Assembly (NCBI GenBank): GCA_029465975.1
Contig: CM055728.1
Location: 3,741,908-3,805,907 of the forward strand
Direction of reading: 5' to 3'
Source of the DNA: Dallia pectoralis
Lineage: Eukaryota; Chordata; Actinopteri; Esociformes; Umbridae
DNA: 64,000 bases
Positions within the stretch are counted from its first letter, which is position 1, and each line of letters starts with the position of its first letter. The position numbers and the translations under genes are program-made. The notes under the pieces were generated by a model. That model was not told the DNA's origin, did no database searches, and saw only the letters and a program-made list of their open reading frames with translations. This document shows, in pieces, positions 35,851 to 47,459 of this stretch.

Positions 35851-36424
35851 TTGCTAACTTTCTCCAACTTTTCTCCCTTATGCTATGCCCACCTTGCACA
35901 GTGGGCATCTCGCACCTGCACTATGGTCATACCTGTTGACTCTTGTATTACTCTTATTTGCTCAGATATTGCTCAAATGCTCATTCCCATAATCATGGTC
36001 ATATAATCCATGCAAATGACCTTGTAAAAGCCGTTTTTGACAACTGTCTTTTTAAAAAGATGTGGTTGATGATTGAATGATTGTTTGGAAAAATGAACAT
36101 GGTGGGGTCCAAAGTGAACTGAGATCTGTGGTAAGGCAGAGAATCTAAAATCAAGTTCTAAATATTCCGGCCAGGAAAAGAGAAAGCTGTGAAAATGTAT
36201 CCAGTGCTTGATTAGCAGGAGAGCAGTGAGACCAGCAGCACTACCAGGTGAGAGAGAACTTGGGTCAGACCCCAAGCACTTTGTTATGAGGAACTCCAAT
36301 GCTGACATTAGGCTGACTTCAGTAGCGACTTCAAAGGAACCCACCAGCTTTCTTAGGATAACTCAAGAGATGTTAGCAGAACCTAAAATAAAACGACACA
36401 AAATTGTGCCCAATTGCAGTTATT
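35851..36424. other. Intronic sequence, possible decayed retroelement
   Basis: Lies just upstream of the Pao remnant and may belong to it, but no motif is clear. Confidence 0.4.
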
Positions 36425-36870
36425 GAAGCTTTTCCCATAGAGGACCGTGCAAAAGATTTAAAAGACCAAGAAGTGGGTCCTCTTCCTCTTCAACGGAGCC
36501 TGGGGATTTCCTTGAACCTGTAAACAGACCGCTTCACGTTCCATAAGAAGTATTTCACGATTAGAGGAATGCTGTCTACAGTAAAGAGCCTTTATGACCC
36601 CCTCGAGTTTGTGGCTCCAATAACGATACAAGTTAAAGCTTTCATCAGTGAACTGTCTTCTGATCAGAGTGAGTGGAAAACTCCTCCTCCCACAAAAAAA
36701 TTAAGTGGAATAAAAAAGGTGAAATGAATCATTGATGGAGTTAAAGATTCAGTGTATTCAGCAGCCCTACTCTCCAGTCTTTTGCCCATCACTTAAAGAA
36801 GGGAGATTAACGTCTTTTCAGATGCCTCAGTAGCTATAGACCTAAAAGCTATTTATCCTGATGGCCAGTG
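36425..36870 (+). pseudogene. Pao/BEL retrotransposon polyprotein fragment
   Basis: Broken plus-strand frames read EAFPIEDRAKDLKDQEVG, PLPLQRSLGISLNL, then RGMLSTVKSLYDPLEFVAPI and ELSSDQSEWKTP, and finally VFSDASVAIDLKAI. This is the order found between the RT and RNase H of Pao-type elements. Several stops and deletions; no LTRs recognised. Confidence 0.8.
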
Positions 36871-36934
36871 TCAGGGTTTTTCATTGGTTATTCTATACTG
36901 GCCCTTAGAACTGTGTTGTCAGTTGAGATGTGCA

Positions 36935-38372
36935 CTGATGAGCCAAAACATTATGCCTAATATGTTGTTGGTCCTCTGGTTGCCGCCAAAACAACGCAGA
37001 CCTGCGCAGGCATGGACTAAAACTAACACAATACCAGCAGATCCTCACGGAGAATACTTCATCACGTTCCTCAAACGTTCCCAAACCACGTGCAGTGTGG
37101 CAGGGCATATAATCCTGCAGAAGGAGGCCACTGCCATCAGGGTATACCGTTGTCATGAAGGGGTGCACTAGGTCTGAACAATGTTTTTGGTAGGTGGCAA
37201 ATTGACATCCACATTAATGCCCGGACCCAGGGTTCCCAAACAGAACATTGTTCAGGGCATCACACTCCCTCCACTGGCTTGTCTTCTTTTTATGGTGCCA
37301 TTATTATTTCCCCAGGTAAACGGCCCTATAGGCAGCCCCATACACAGCCCCATAGGCAGCCCCATACACAGCCCCATAGGCAGCCCCATACGCAGTCCCA
37401 TACACAGCCCCATACGCAGCCCCATACACAGCCCCATAGGCAGCCCCATACACAGCCCCATACGCAGTCCCATACGCAGCCCCATACACAGCCCCATATA
37501 CAGCCCCATATACAGCCCCATATACAGCCCCATACACAGCCCCATACACAGCCCCATACGCAGTCCCATACACAGCCCCATACGCAGCCCCATACACAGC
37601 CCCATATACAGCCCCATACAGAGCCCCATACGCAGCCCCATACACAGTCCCATACACAGCCCCATATACAGCCCCATACACAGCCCCATACACAGCCCCA
37701 TACACAGCCCCATACTCAGCCCCATACACAGCCCCATACACAGCCCCATACAGAGCCCCATACGCAGTCCCATACACAGCCCCATATACAGCCCCATACA
37801 CAGCCCCATATACAGCCCCATACGCAGCCCCATACGCAGCCCCATACACAGCCCCATACACAGCCCCATACAGAGCCCCATACGCAGCCCCGTACACAGT
37901 CCCATACACAGCCCCATATACAGCCCCATACGCAGTCCCATACACAGCCCCATATACAGCCCCATACGCAGCCCCATACAGAGCCCCATATGCAGCCCCA
38001 TACGCAGCCCCATATGCAGCCCCATACGCAGCACCATACACAGCCCCATATACAGCCCCATATACAGCCCCATATGCAGCCCCATACGCAGCACCATACA
38101 CAGCCCCATATACAGCCCCATATACAGCCCCATATACAGCCCCATACACAGCCCCATATACAGCCCCATATACAGCCCCATATACAGCCCCATATATACA
38201 GTCCCATACACAGTCCCATACACAGTCCCATACACAGCCCCATACGCAGCCCCATATACAGCCCCATATACAGCCCCATATATACAGCCCCATATACAGC
38301 CCCATACACAGCCCCATACAGCAGCCCTATACTCAGCAGTGTGAGATGCAGTGTGTGTTGACCAGAAATGTC
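36935..38372. mobile_element. ISRm11-like mariner copy, split by a minisatellite
   Basis: The left part (36935-37345) starts CTGATGAGCCAAAACATTATG and continues with phrases typical of the family (TTGTTGGTCCTCTGGTTGCC, CTGCAGAAGGAGGCCACTGC). The right part (38335-38372) has GAGATGCAGTGTGTGTTGAC, the family sequence expected after the CGCAGCCCCATACGC motif. Between them that motif is expanded into a 1 kb array. A second, deleted copy lies at 11731-12255. Confidence 0.7.
37315..38335. repeat. 12-bp minisatellite, about 85 units
   Basis: The unit is CAGCCCCATACA with CG, TA, TG and AG variants at positions 10-12. 12 is divisible by three and most frames lack stops, so reading frames of 197-387 codons appear on both strands with four-residue periods (SPIH, QPHT, GLYM, GAVY). 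These are artefacts of the array. Confidence 0.97.
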
Positions 38373-40000
38373 TCCCTCTAAAAGAAGAAAGAAATCACCA
38401 CACTACCAAATTTACAGATCACTGATAAATGGGCTACACTTTGATTTGCTTTAAAGTAGAATGGTTGCAACACTCGAAAAGAAGGCTGAAACAATCCAAT
38501 TCATGACAAAATGATGTTGAAATCCATTTACACAGCAATATGATTGGGAAACATGCCCTGACAACAATGAAGCATGCCTAGGCCTTTATTCTCTGCCACC
38601 TCCATCGAGATGAAAAACAGCCAGTCATCATCCCACAGAATGAAAAAACAGCCAGTCATCATCCCACAGACACAAAATATTTTGCACTTTGTTTGTAGGA
38701 CATCATAAGCAGGAGGTTCACCAGGGCTGTCACAGTTTTAAGAGGCTTCTGGATCATTGGGAGCAAACATGTAGTCTCTTGTATCATCCACATGTGATCT
38801 GTCACATATTTAGAAGAAGGTCGGTTAAACAAAAGATGGCAGACTTGCCTGCAGACAGATTTGGGACAGAGCCACCATTTACTAGCGTAGGACATGATGT
38901 ATATGAACCATGGAATATCATAACTCACCACACTGAAGTTCATTATGTTGACTACAAACGCTGGGCAGTACTATTTAAATATTGTCTATTAGGGTTGTAC
39001 ATATAAGGCTTTATTTTCTGTCAGTGGTTCCGCAATGGTGGGATGTTCCGATTCAGGTACACACGTTTGTAAGGGACTGCATAGAGGTATGTGTCGACAC
39101 AAATTACTCTGAACTGATTAACTAAATTTAAAAAGGCATATTTAATCTCCCACACTCATATTGGTGACTCATTGCTGTTGCCAGATGTATGCTAGATGTT
39201 ATGTTATTTTAGGCCAAAGTCGACCTTCAAACTAGATAACCCTGAGTAATTGTTGAAGGCCCATCAAAACATTCCAAAAAAGTATTATTCATATAACCTT
39301 AGTCCCAACCTGGAACTTCCATTATTAGCATTGTCCAAATTTACAAATTAAAATGGTGCGTCCCGAGCCACTCTAAAATAAATTCTGAAAACGGTTGGCC
39401 TATCATCAATTTTATTAAACTGCAAACTCATGTAGGCCTACATTAATTTGACATGATGTCATTAACAGTTTTACAGTTAGCTCTGTAGCCAGCCAGTTTA
39501 ATTAATGTGGAATTAGCAAAAGCACAAAAGTTCAACAAAACAATGTACTCGGTTATGAGAGTATTTTATCTGTATTTTGCAGTATTACAACGTACGTTTT
39601 TTGTAAACACACTCCAGTTGTTCATCTATCTAGTTATGCAGGTGAAACAATGTTGTGACTTTAGCTGATTATGTAGATTTTTGTTGTTGTTGATTTATTT
39701 GTCTGTGCTTTTTGTTATGTGTTTGTGTGTGTATCTATGTTTTACTGTACTTCTGGGCAATTAAAGTCTGCATAAGTGGAACTTCTATCTGAGGACTTAA
39801 GGTTTGTCATCAGAAACAAAGACATACCTTTCTAGACTTAAATGTTTTAGGCACTCTTATTTAAATAAAGTTCAATACACTCAATTGCATGGTGTAGTAG
39901 TGTTTGACCGAGGCAAAGAGTGTGAGAGGACGGATTTATAAGCATTTCCCCAGCTCAGCAGCTCCAGAAATGTTCTCCAATCAAAGCTGTTTAATGTGCA
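38373..40000. other. Intronic sequence with a small tandem duplication
   Basis: Two copies of a roughly 32-bp phrase (CAGCCAGTCATCATCCCACA) lie at 38610-38672. Otherwise nothing recognised. Confidence 0.5.
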
Positions 40001-40806
40001 TGTCACAGTGTGGACAATTGTGTTGCATGTTTATTATGATTTATTGTGTGTTTTTGAGTTTTGATTTATAATTTCTTGTGTGCTTTGAGTTGATTTAATG
40101 TGTGTGTATTGCTTTAACTAATTGTCCCCGGTGACGAGCCACAAATAATGCACCTATGGGTGCATGCCAGAGGCGGGGCCTGGACTATTTAAACAGGAAG
40201 CCTGGACCAGAGGCAGAGAGAAAAAGCAGAACACACCAACACATGCTGGTTTTTCCAGCAACCTGGAATTGGAGAGAAGCAGTTGGCGTGGACCCCGGTG
40301 GAACAGCAGCACCCACGAGTATGAGGCCACTTCTTCACACACTGGGCCCGTAAAAGGATTTCCATTACGGCCCGGGCTAATCGTGAGTACGGGCCAGTTG
40401 ATGTGTGTTGAAGGGAGTGTACTCTATGCTACGGTGCTAGCTGCTGGGGTGGAGTCCAGTCACACATTTGTGTCAATTACCGTGTGTGATTTTGGGTTGC
40501 TACCTGGGATTTGGTACTGGTTCCTTGTTCTTTGTGCCCAGGAGCAGATCGTTTGGGGATACGGCGGCCCGGACTCCTAAGAACGTAGCGCTGTAGCGCC
40601 GAAGAAAATGGATATTTTTATATATGTATTAAACTTTTATGATAAATAAATAATAGTTGTTTATACATTCGCCTCGCTCTCCTCTTGGGTTGCTGTCCCA
40701 CTGCTCTCGCCGAAATTGAAAAGAACCTTGCTTTTATCATATATTTATTCGGGGTTCCTAGGGCTCCACTATTTTACCACATTTAATTGCACCTCGGCCG
40801 CTGACA
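40001..40806 (+). repeat. Solo LTR, TGTCAC...TGACA, with TGCA target duplication
   Basis: The ends carry TGTCA and TGACA. The 4-bp sequence TGCA flanks both sides (39997-40000 and 40807-40810). Inside are a TATA-like GGACTATTTAAACAGG near 40185 and a polyadenylation-like AATAAATAATAG near 40648. 806 bp is a normal LTR length. The element's internal region has been lost by LTR recombination. Confidence 0.75.
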
Positions 40807-40810
40807 TGCA

Positions 40811-41369
40811 CACAGAAAGAATTTGCATAAATTCGTCCACGCCAAATTATAGGAGAAAAGTCGGTTTAGAATGAATTATTATGCTCGGTAAACTCTAAAA
40901 GGAATAAATAATTTCTTGTGCTAATCAGTCTTACGTCAGTCAACTATGAAGACATTCTGTTCAAAAGCTGTTCACAACCATGCTTAATGGCACCACAAGC
41001 GAGAACTTGTTTTAAATGTTTGCAAATTAACTTTTTTTGTATGGATAGAATTCTTAAAATATACATTGTTTACTTATCTTTTAAAAGTTTCGGTCACAAA
41101 AAGTCTAAGACTTTGTTTTTATTAAACCACTCAAAAAGATCCAAGAAAGAAGAAATACTGTATCTTACAATAACTGGGGCGTCCAAAAAGAAGAAAGGCT
41201 TATAATAGTTGCTTAATTGTTAGACATCCTTACTCACCAATGTCGGGGAAGTCAGGGCAATGTTAGCTTGCTAAGACAATGGTCAAAATGACCTTCCCAA
41301 GAATTTGTTGTTAATGGTAAAAATGAAATTATATCAGTTTCGTTTCATTCACAACGTTTTGGCGATGAG
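40811..41369. other. Flank left of the retrovirus
   Basis: AT-rich. Ends with ACAACGTTTTGGCGATGAG, which resembles the region after an LTR in gypsy-type elements, but no other part of such an element is clear. Confidence 0.35.
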
Positions 41370-42108
41370 TGTCGTGGAAATTTTAGACTTCAATAGCTGA
41401 ATTCGAACTTAAAGTAAGAAGCACGAGAGTATGTTACAGTTTGACACTTTTAACAGGTTTAATTGCAAGTAAGAAACCATTTCTCAAATACAGGTATAAG
41501 CTTTTGCATTGATCAGATCAATCCCTATGGCAAACTTAAAGAATAGGTTTGAGGAAAGTCTTCATCAGACAACAGGACAATAACCTGTGCTGGATCAGAC
41601 TGACCTAATGATTACAACTTCTGCAGGGCTATTTAAAGGAATGAAGTTACGCACACTCATTGACACACAGTATTGATGGAAGACAGATGTATCCTCAGAA
41701 GTAGGCAGGACAGTTTGATTGGCACAAGGGGGAATGTCAAAACCTGACCCCTGTGCCTCAAGCAGTATGAGTGGAGACCACATGTGTTCATCAGATAACC
41801 ACCAGGTCATTGACTCAGGAACTTAAGGAGGAGGTCAGCAATCTTTGTTTTTCTTAACAGACAAAGGCCCATACAATTCCTACCAGCCAAGCCAAGCCGC
41901 AAAGTTATTTAGTGACATCTATTTCCTCCCCAGGACCTTTCTTGAGGTCAATAGGTCAATAGACATGTGTCCCCTATCATAAGACTTAATTCCAGAGAAA
42001 CAGAAGGTTCATCCTAAACATTCTTTCCTCTGTGCCTTTTGGCCTAAACAACATCTATAAGACTTACATGTTAATAAACTTCTTGAGTGATCATAAAATT
42101 CCATAACA
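41370..42108 (-). repeat. Retroviral 3' LTR
   Basis: 739 bp, essentially identical to the 5' copy. Its inner border is preceded on the sense strand by the purine-rich AAAAAGGGCAGAT (42109-42121), the likely polypurine tract. Confidence 0.92.
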
Positions 42109-42121
42109 ATCTGCCCTTTTT

Positions 42122-44463
42122 AACATTATAAACCCTTAATCATGTTAAACAATTTAAGTGTGTCAACTCTAAATTTTAAGAGTGTCAACACTAAATTTGA
42201 GTTCACTCAAGCTTACTAATTACTCATAACCAATCAGGAATATATGGATCCACCACTGTCATATGTCTGGAACTGTAACCTGTTAAGAAAAATACTTTTA
42301 CCAAACATAATACACAATCAATTGAAATAATCCAATGTCAGTACAGTACTTAGCAACATTCAACAGTGTCATTTTCATATTCTGGATTCCTAGTCCTCCA
42401 TCTAGTGTGTGAGGAACTAATCATTAAGAAAACATCAGTAAATATGTTGGCACTCTTTGATCATCAGAAATGAAGATTTCAATCATGGTGTGAGTGTATA
42501 AATGTTCCTTTTTCATCTTCTCAGCTCTGGTAGGCTCCTTCAACGTCTTTAATGAGTGTGGCCAAACAGTGGCCATTCTTTAATAGTCCAGAGATGCAAT
42601 ATGTGTGTGTTCAATGTTCTTGTTTTTCCTTTGTACAACTCAAACCGACGTTCAAGATAATTTCTGAAATCTGCAACACGTTCACCTTTTTCTCTTTACA
42701 GTCCATAACTTCCTTGAAAAGTGTACAATAACATTCACACAATTTAGTAATTGCCTTCATTGTGGTCTGGATGACACCTTTTTCCTTGGTTCTGGTTTGA
42801 CCTTTTCTGTGGTCTGTACCTAAAGTCATTCAGTTAGCTTCTGATATATGTGTGTGTGTGTGTGCGTGGGGGTAGGGCTCAGATGCTCTGCTCCAGTTGT
42901 TCATGGTCCAACCTGTTGATTTTTAATGCGACACAACCTGCAAACAGTTATTGCATTCCATGTGTCAGTTACCATCTCTTACAATAGAATGACATTGTGT
43001 TTACTGCTCAGATTTAATTTTGCTAGGCCAAATACATTTGTAATAGCTATTCTCCTCAACCATTCAAATGTTTAGACATTCTATCAAATTAAACACTTCA
43101 ATTGCCTGAAATCCAAATTTAACAAATGCTATATTCTTGAATATGTTTATTACGTCACTTCCCCTCTTGTTTTCTCCTTCAGTTCATCAACAATGGAGAA
43201 AACAACCAACTGTCATAGACAAACTTGTTAAATTTATCTAAGATAAAACACATGACTAAAATATGGTTTACGACCAGCCATCTGTTAGCTCTGGGCTGAG
43301 CCACCTCACAATCACACACTAAACCAGCCCCCCTTCTAAATAAACAACTTGGGTGTGCCCCCTCTTTTGACCCAGAGAAGCACCCCAGGGAGGGTCAAAG
43401 AAAAGTTCATAAAGATAACACCCCTCATTTAGCAGAAACCATCTCTTGACAGGCAGACAAAGAGTTACAGTTAACTTTCTGCCCTTTTAACAATCAAGAA
43501 CTCAGAATGTCTTAAACATGTTACTCAAAATAGCCAAAAGCCAATAATAAAAATAAAAGGGTGTATCAGAAATACACTTAACCCACATGGTCATTCATTA
43601 TATCATCATGCCAACATTTATAGGAACAAATCCAAATGTCCTTCAGTTAACTTCACAAAACGAATAACCATAGCATATAACTAGAACATAATCTCCCTAT
43701 AACCTAGAATGTAGTCCTCCTACAAAACAAACAAAATGGAACATATAGTGTTCCAGGTAAAAACATGCAGAGTTCTAATCGGAAATACTCTTAATTATGT
43801 CATTAGCGCAAATGTTACATAAGGCCTAAAAACAAACAATAATATAAAATAGGAATTCCTCGTGCACAGGAAAACCTGAAAATAAATGTGTCGACAAAAC
43901 TTTGGCCTGGGACCCCTGTCCCAACTTCATGAAGCTTTACCCCAGATCATGCATGAATCACACCTAGGTCATTTTAATATGATATTTGCGTACGCGTACG
44001 AACGACCCTGGACAGCGAAAAATAAGACCTCTCACTAACAATGAGCTGATTTCTACTGAGAATTTACCCTGACAGTAGCTATATATGCAGTCCCCTAGTT
44101 GTAACCGGTAAACTAGGGACAATGAGATATCAACCATCATGGGTCCAGTCACGCTCCACGAGCTGCACGGACCTGACAAACCCCGTTTATCAGGCGATAC
44201 GCAATGTACGCTACACTACACTAAACACCTAACTTTAAGCGTAAGCATAGTGCCAAGACACCCGTACTCCTCCCCAGTGGAACGAAAATCTCACACAACC
44301 ATACATCTGCATAGCAACTCAACACTCAGAATAAACAAGTCTTCACTAAACATCCGAACAAAATTACTTTTTACTGTAAATACTGACATAATTAACTAAT
44401 TACAGGAATCACAATGGTTTGATCTCACCGGGTTGATGTTTTCCTGCCCGTCCCCTCTGACCG
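42122..44463 (-). other. Retroviral internal region lacking pol and env
   Basis: AT-rich, with no long frame and no RT, integrase or envelope motif seen. 44100-44180 repeats a phrase like the gag end (CACGCTCCACGAGC versus GACGCTCCATTTGG), possibly a deletion scar. The element must depend on proteins from elsewhere to move. Confidence 0.7.
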
Positions 44464-46098
44464 TCAGTACCCCCGTCCGTGGCAGCCATGGGTCCTGTGA
44501 CGCTCCATTTGGTCGTCTGCTGTTGTGCCATCACCGTCTCCCACACTGTCTCTGTTCCCATGGTAATAGTCTCTAGTGTCCGGCACAGTGCAGTCACGAG
44601 CCCAGTGTCCAAATGCACCACAGTTGAAACAGCTATCAGAGTTGGGACTTTGGCTGGAGTTATCACCCTGGTGTCTGTAGTTATCACCCCTCTGGTGTCT
44701 GTAGTTAACATCACCCTGGTGTCTGTAGTTAACATCACCCTGGTGTCTGTATTGTCCTCTCCTGCTTGCTCTCCGTCTCCGTCTCCCTCCTGAGTAGCCT
44801 CTGCTGTAGAAGTCCAGTTGGGCCATCTGAATTTGCGTTTCACGCTCCCGTCTTTCTTCGGTCTGTTTGTACAGCTGGTCCTCGTAGACTCTTTCAGCGT
44901 GCTTAAAATACGGCCAGACGGTTTCCATGCGACCCTCATCCAGGTCTACACAGTGGTTTTGAATGTGCTTCCTATGGTCTGGTAGAAGGCCTGCAACTAA
45001 CCTCATTTTACACTGTTGCTCCCAGGCCGACTCTTCATCACCGTCCGGTCTCTTTCCCATTCCGCTGTGTAATTCAAAAGCTTTTTCGAGTCTATTCCTG
45101 TAGTCTGAAACTTTCTCGCCCAGTGTCTGTTTACAATCAGATATCTTTTCCCAGTTCATTCGCTTATGAAAAGCAGCGATAAGTCCAGTGCTCAGCTGTT
45201 CCACAGCACTCCGGTAGTTAGAGTGCGCATCCCAATTGAACATAATGTTTCTCTCGCTAGGCCAGTTTCTTTTCACTCTCCCCCATTTTAGTTGCAAGGC
45301 CTTCATCAAAATCGTTTCAATCTCCACAGAGGTCGGTCTATATCGATTCACGATCTGTAGAAACACACGGACAAATTCCTCTCCACCTTCTGTTTCTGGG
45401 TCAGGTAGTGTAGAAGCCACGTCTCTCAGGTCGGCGGGTGACCACGGTCTGTAGACTAGTATAGTCGCTGGGTTATCCGTGTCTCCTCCACCAGCTGGGT
45501 TGGCTACCTCCACCATAGGGAATTGCCCGGCATCAATGTTGTGTTGTTCTCTGGGACAGGCCGCAGTGGTACTCTGGGTCCTCTCAGCGGCGTGTGAAAC
45601 TCTGTGGAGGCCGAATACGGATGGGTAGAGTCCTTCTCCGGGAATGTTTTCCATCAGGTCCGATGCTGTTGGCATAGTTGGTACCGCTGGGGCTGTTGTG
45701 GTAACGCCGCGATAGGGTGGGGGTCGGTCAGCAGGAGGACAGGCAGCATCAACCTGGTTGGGACAAGCTAGAACACACCGATTAACAAGCCCCGTGCTAC
45801 ACCGCTTAGCCCGTATATCAGTCTGCTCTCTCCACTTATTATATGCCTTCCAATCTACTTCCTGCCGATTACCCCGTGAAACCTTAATTTTACCCTGTTC
45901 AAAATCCTCCAACTTGTCTTTCAACAGCAGTATCTGTCTCTGACTAAAACTGCCATGAGCAGGAAATCCCAATAACTCCCACAGGTCTAATTGTTCGCAT
46001 GTCCAGTCTCCGTATTTGTCTGTCATTATTTTAGCCGGTCCAACAACGTAACGTTCAGTATCCACCGAAGGTTTACCAATACACATGTAATTACCCAT
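44464..46098 (-). CDS. gag: Retroviral Gag polyprotein, intact frame
   Basis: 544 codons open from an ATG about 620 bp inside the 5' LTR. Gag forms the virion core. Seen: Met-Gly at the N-terminus, suited to myristoylation; a PPPY late-domain motif around residue 127; a capsid-like middle; a basic Arg-rich stretch; four tandem YRHQGD-type octapeptides; and one CCHC zinc knuckle (C-x2-C-x4-H-x4-C) near the C-terminus. One knuckle, PPPY and the tRNA-Pro-like site fit a gamma/epsilon-like fish retrovirus. It has no frameshift or stop, unusual beside a missing pol, consistent with recent insertion. Confidence 0.88.
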   Translation of the reverse strand: MGNYMCIGKPSVDTERYVVGPAKIMTDKYGDWTCEQLDLWELLGFPAHGSFSQRQILLLKDKLEDFEQGKIKVSRGNRQEVDWKAYNKWREQTDIRAKRCSTGLVNRCVLACPNQVDAACPPADRPPPYRGVTTTAPAVPTMPTASDLMENIPGEGLYPSVFGLHRVSHAAERTQSTTAACPREQHNIDAGQFPMVEVANPAGGGDTDNPATILVYRPWSPADLRDVASTLPDPETEGGEEFVRVFLQIVNRYRPTSVEIETILMKALQLKWGRVKRNWPSERNIMFNWDAHSNYRSAVEQLSTGLIAAFHKRMNWEKISDCKQTLGEKVSDYRNRLEKAFELHSGMGKRPDGDEESAWEQQCKMRLVAGLLPDHRKHIQNHCVDLDEGRMETVWPYFKHAERVYEDQLYKQTEERRERETQIQMAQLDFYSRGYSGGRRRRRASRRGQYRHQGDVNYRHQGDVNYRHQRGDNYRHQGDNSSQSPNSDSCFNCGAFGHWARDCTVPDTRDYYHGNRDSVGDGDGTTADDQMERHRTHGCHGRGY

Positions 46099-46699
46099 GT
46101 TGTTATCGATATTTAAGACGCAAATCTAATTTTAGCATATAATGAAGTGTCCTATATGTGTTAATGAACTCGTCAGTTCTTTTAAGTGAGATATCTTGAA
46201 TAACCGAGCCGTCTCACCGCACCCAGATAACCTATATTGAACAGCATTTTATTCCTACTGTACACAGGTATTAACACTTCATACAGGTAAATATTTCTCC
46301 AGTCTGGCGCTCTCCACTCACCCATTTGTTGAGGAGGATTGGAGCTGCAGAAATTAATAATTCCTGACGTGCACGTTTTACCAGACCAAAATCAACAAAT
46401 ACCCGATTAGAAGTACTGTTTTCCATTTTTAAGCCAAGTTTAAAATCTTACAATAACCTTACGAATTAAGTCAAAATTAACGAGCCTATTTTGTTAATTT
46501 ATCAAAACCGTTGTCAAACTGTCGTCCAACATTGTCCCAATTCAGCATTTTTAGGTCCTTGAGTTTCAAAATTCTGTATAGAATCACATATCTCCAAAGA
46601 CAGTCCTGGCCTGTTATTTTTTAAAAAAAAATTAAAAATTATATCGCTCTTTAGGATATGTAGCCTGTTTTGGAAAAAATACGGATTACTTTGTTAAGA

Positions 46700-46720
46700 A
46701 TCTCGGACGATGCCCCCAAA
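46700..46720 (-). promoter_or_regulatory. Primer binding site, tRNA-Pro-like
   Basis: Directly after the 5' LTR the sense strand reads TTTGGGGGCATCGTCCGAGA. This resembles the proline tRNA 3' end complement used by gammaretroviruses, with one extra A and one substitution. Confidence 0.65.
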
Positions 46721-47459
46721 TGTCGTGGAAATTTTAGACTTCAATAGCTGAATTCGAACTTAAAGTAAGAAGCACGAGAGTATGTTACAGTTTGACACTT
46801 TTAACAGGTTTAATTGCAAGTAAGAAACCATTTCTCAAATACAGGTATAAGCTTTTGCATTGATCAGATCAATCCCTATGGCAAACTTAAAGAATAGGTT
46901 TGAGGAAAGTCTTCATCAGACAACAGGACAATAACCTGTGCTGGATCAGACTGACCTAATGATTACAACTTCTGCAGGGGTATTTAAAGGAATGAAGTTA
47001 CGCACACTCATTGACACACAGTATTGATGGAAGACAGATGTATCCTCAGAAGTAGGCAGGACAGTTTGATTGGCACAAGGGGGAATGTCAAAACCTGACC
47101 CCTGTGCCTCAAGCAGTATGAGTGGAGACCACATGTGTTCATCAGATAACCACCAGGTCATTGACTCAGGAACTTAAGGAGGAGGTCAGCAATCTTTGTT
47201 TTTCTTAACAGACAAAGGCCCATACAATTCCTACCAGCCAAGCCAAGCCGCAAAGTTATTTAGTGACATCTATTTCCTCCCCAGGACCTTTCTTGAGGTC
47301 AATAGGTCAATAGACATGTGTCCCCTATCATAAGACTTAATTCCAGAGAAACAGAAGGTTCATCCTAAACATTCTTTCCTCTGTGCCTTTTGGCCTAAAC
47401 AACATCTATAAGACTTACATGTTAATAAACTTCTTGAGTGATCATAAAATTCCATAACA
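46721..47459 (-). repeat. Retroviral 5' LTR
   Basis: 739 bp, same as 41370-42108. On the plus strand it runs from TGTCGTGGAAATTTTAG to AAAATTCCATAACA. Inner border adjoins the primer site. Confidence 0.92.

Larger units (their letters stand above)
41370..47459 (-). mobile_element. Endogenous retrovirus reduced to LTR-gag-LTR
   Basis: Two 739-bp LTRs flank about 4.6 kb. Reading on the minus strand: 5' LTR, a tRNA-Pro-like primer site, an open gag frame, about 2.35 kb without pol or env, a purine-rich tract and the 3' LTR. The LTRs differ by one base as far as I can see by eye (C at 41629 versus G in the other copy), which points to a recent insertion. Terminal sequence is TGTTATGG...CCACGACA on the sense strand. 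No matching target duplication is seen at the two outer edges. Confidence 0.9.

Noticed and set aside
37181..38361. Frames of 197-387 codons on both strands with four-residue periods
   Set aside because: They arise from a 12-bp tandem unit without stops; simultaneous openness of four or more frames shows they are not genes.
40164..40580. 138-codon plus-strand frame
   Set aside because: Lies wholly inside a solo LTR with TATA-like and polyadenylation signals; no protein family resemblance.
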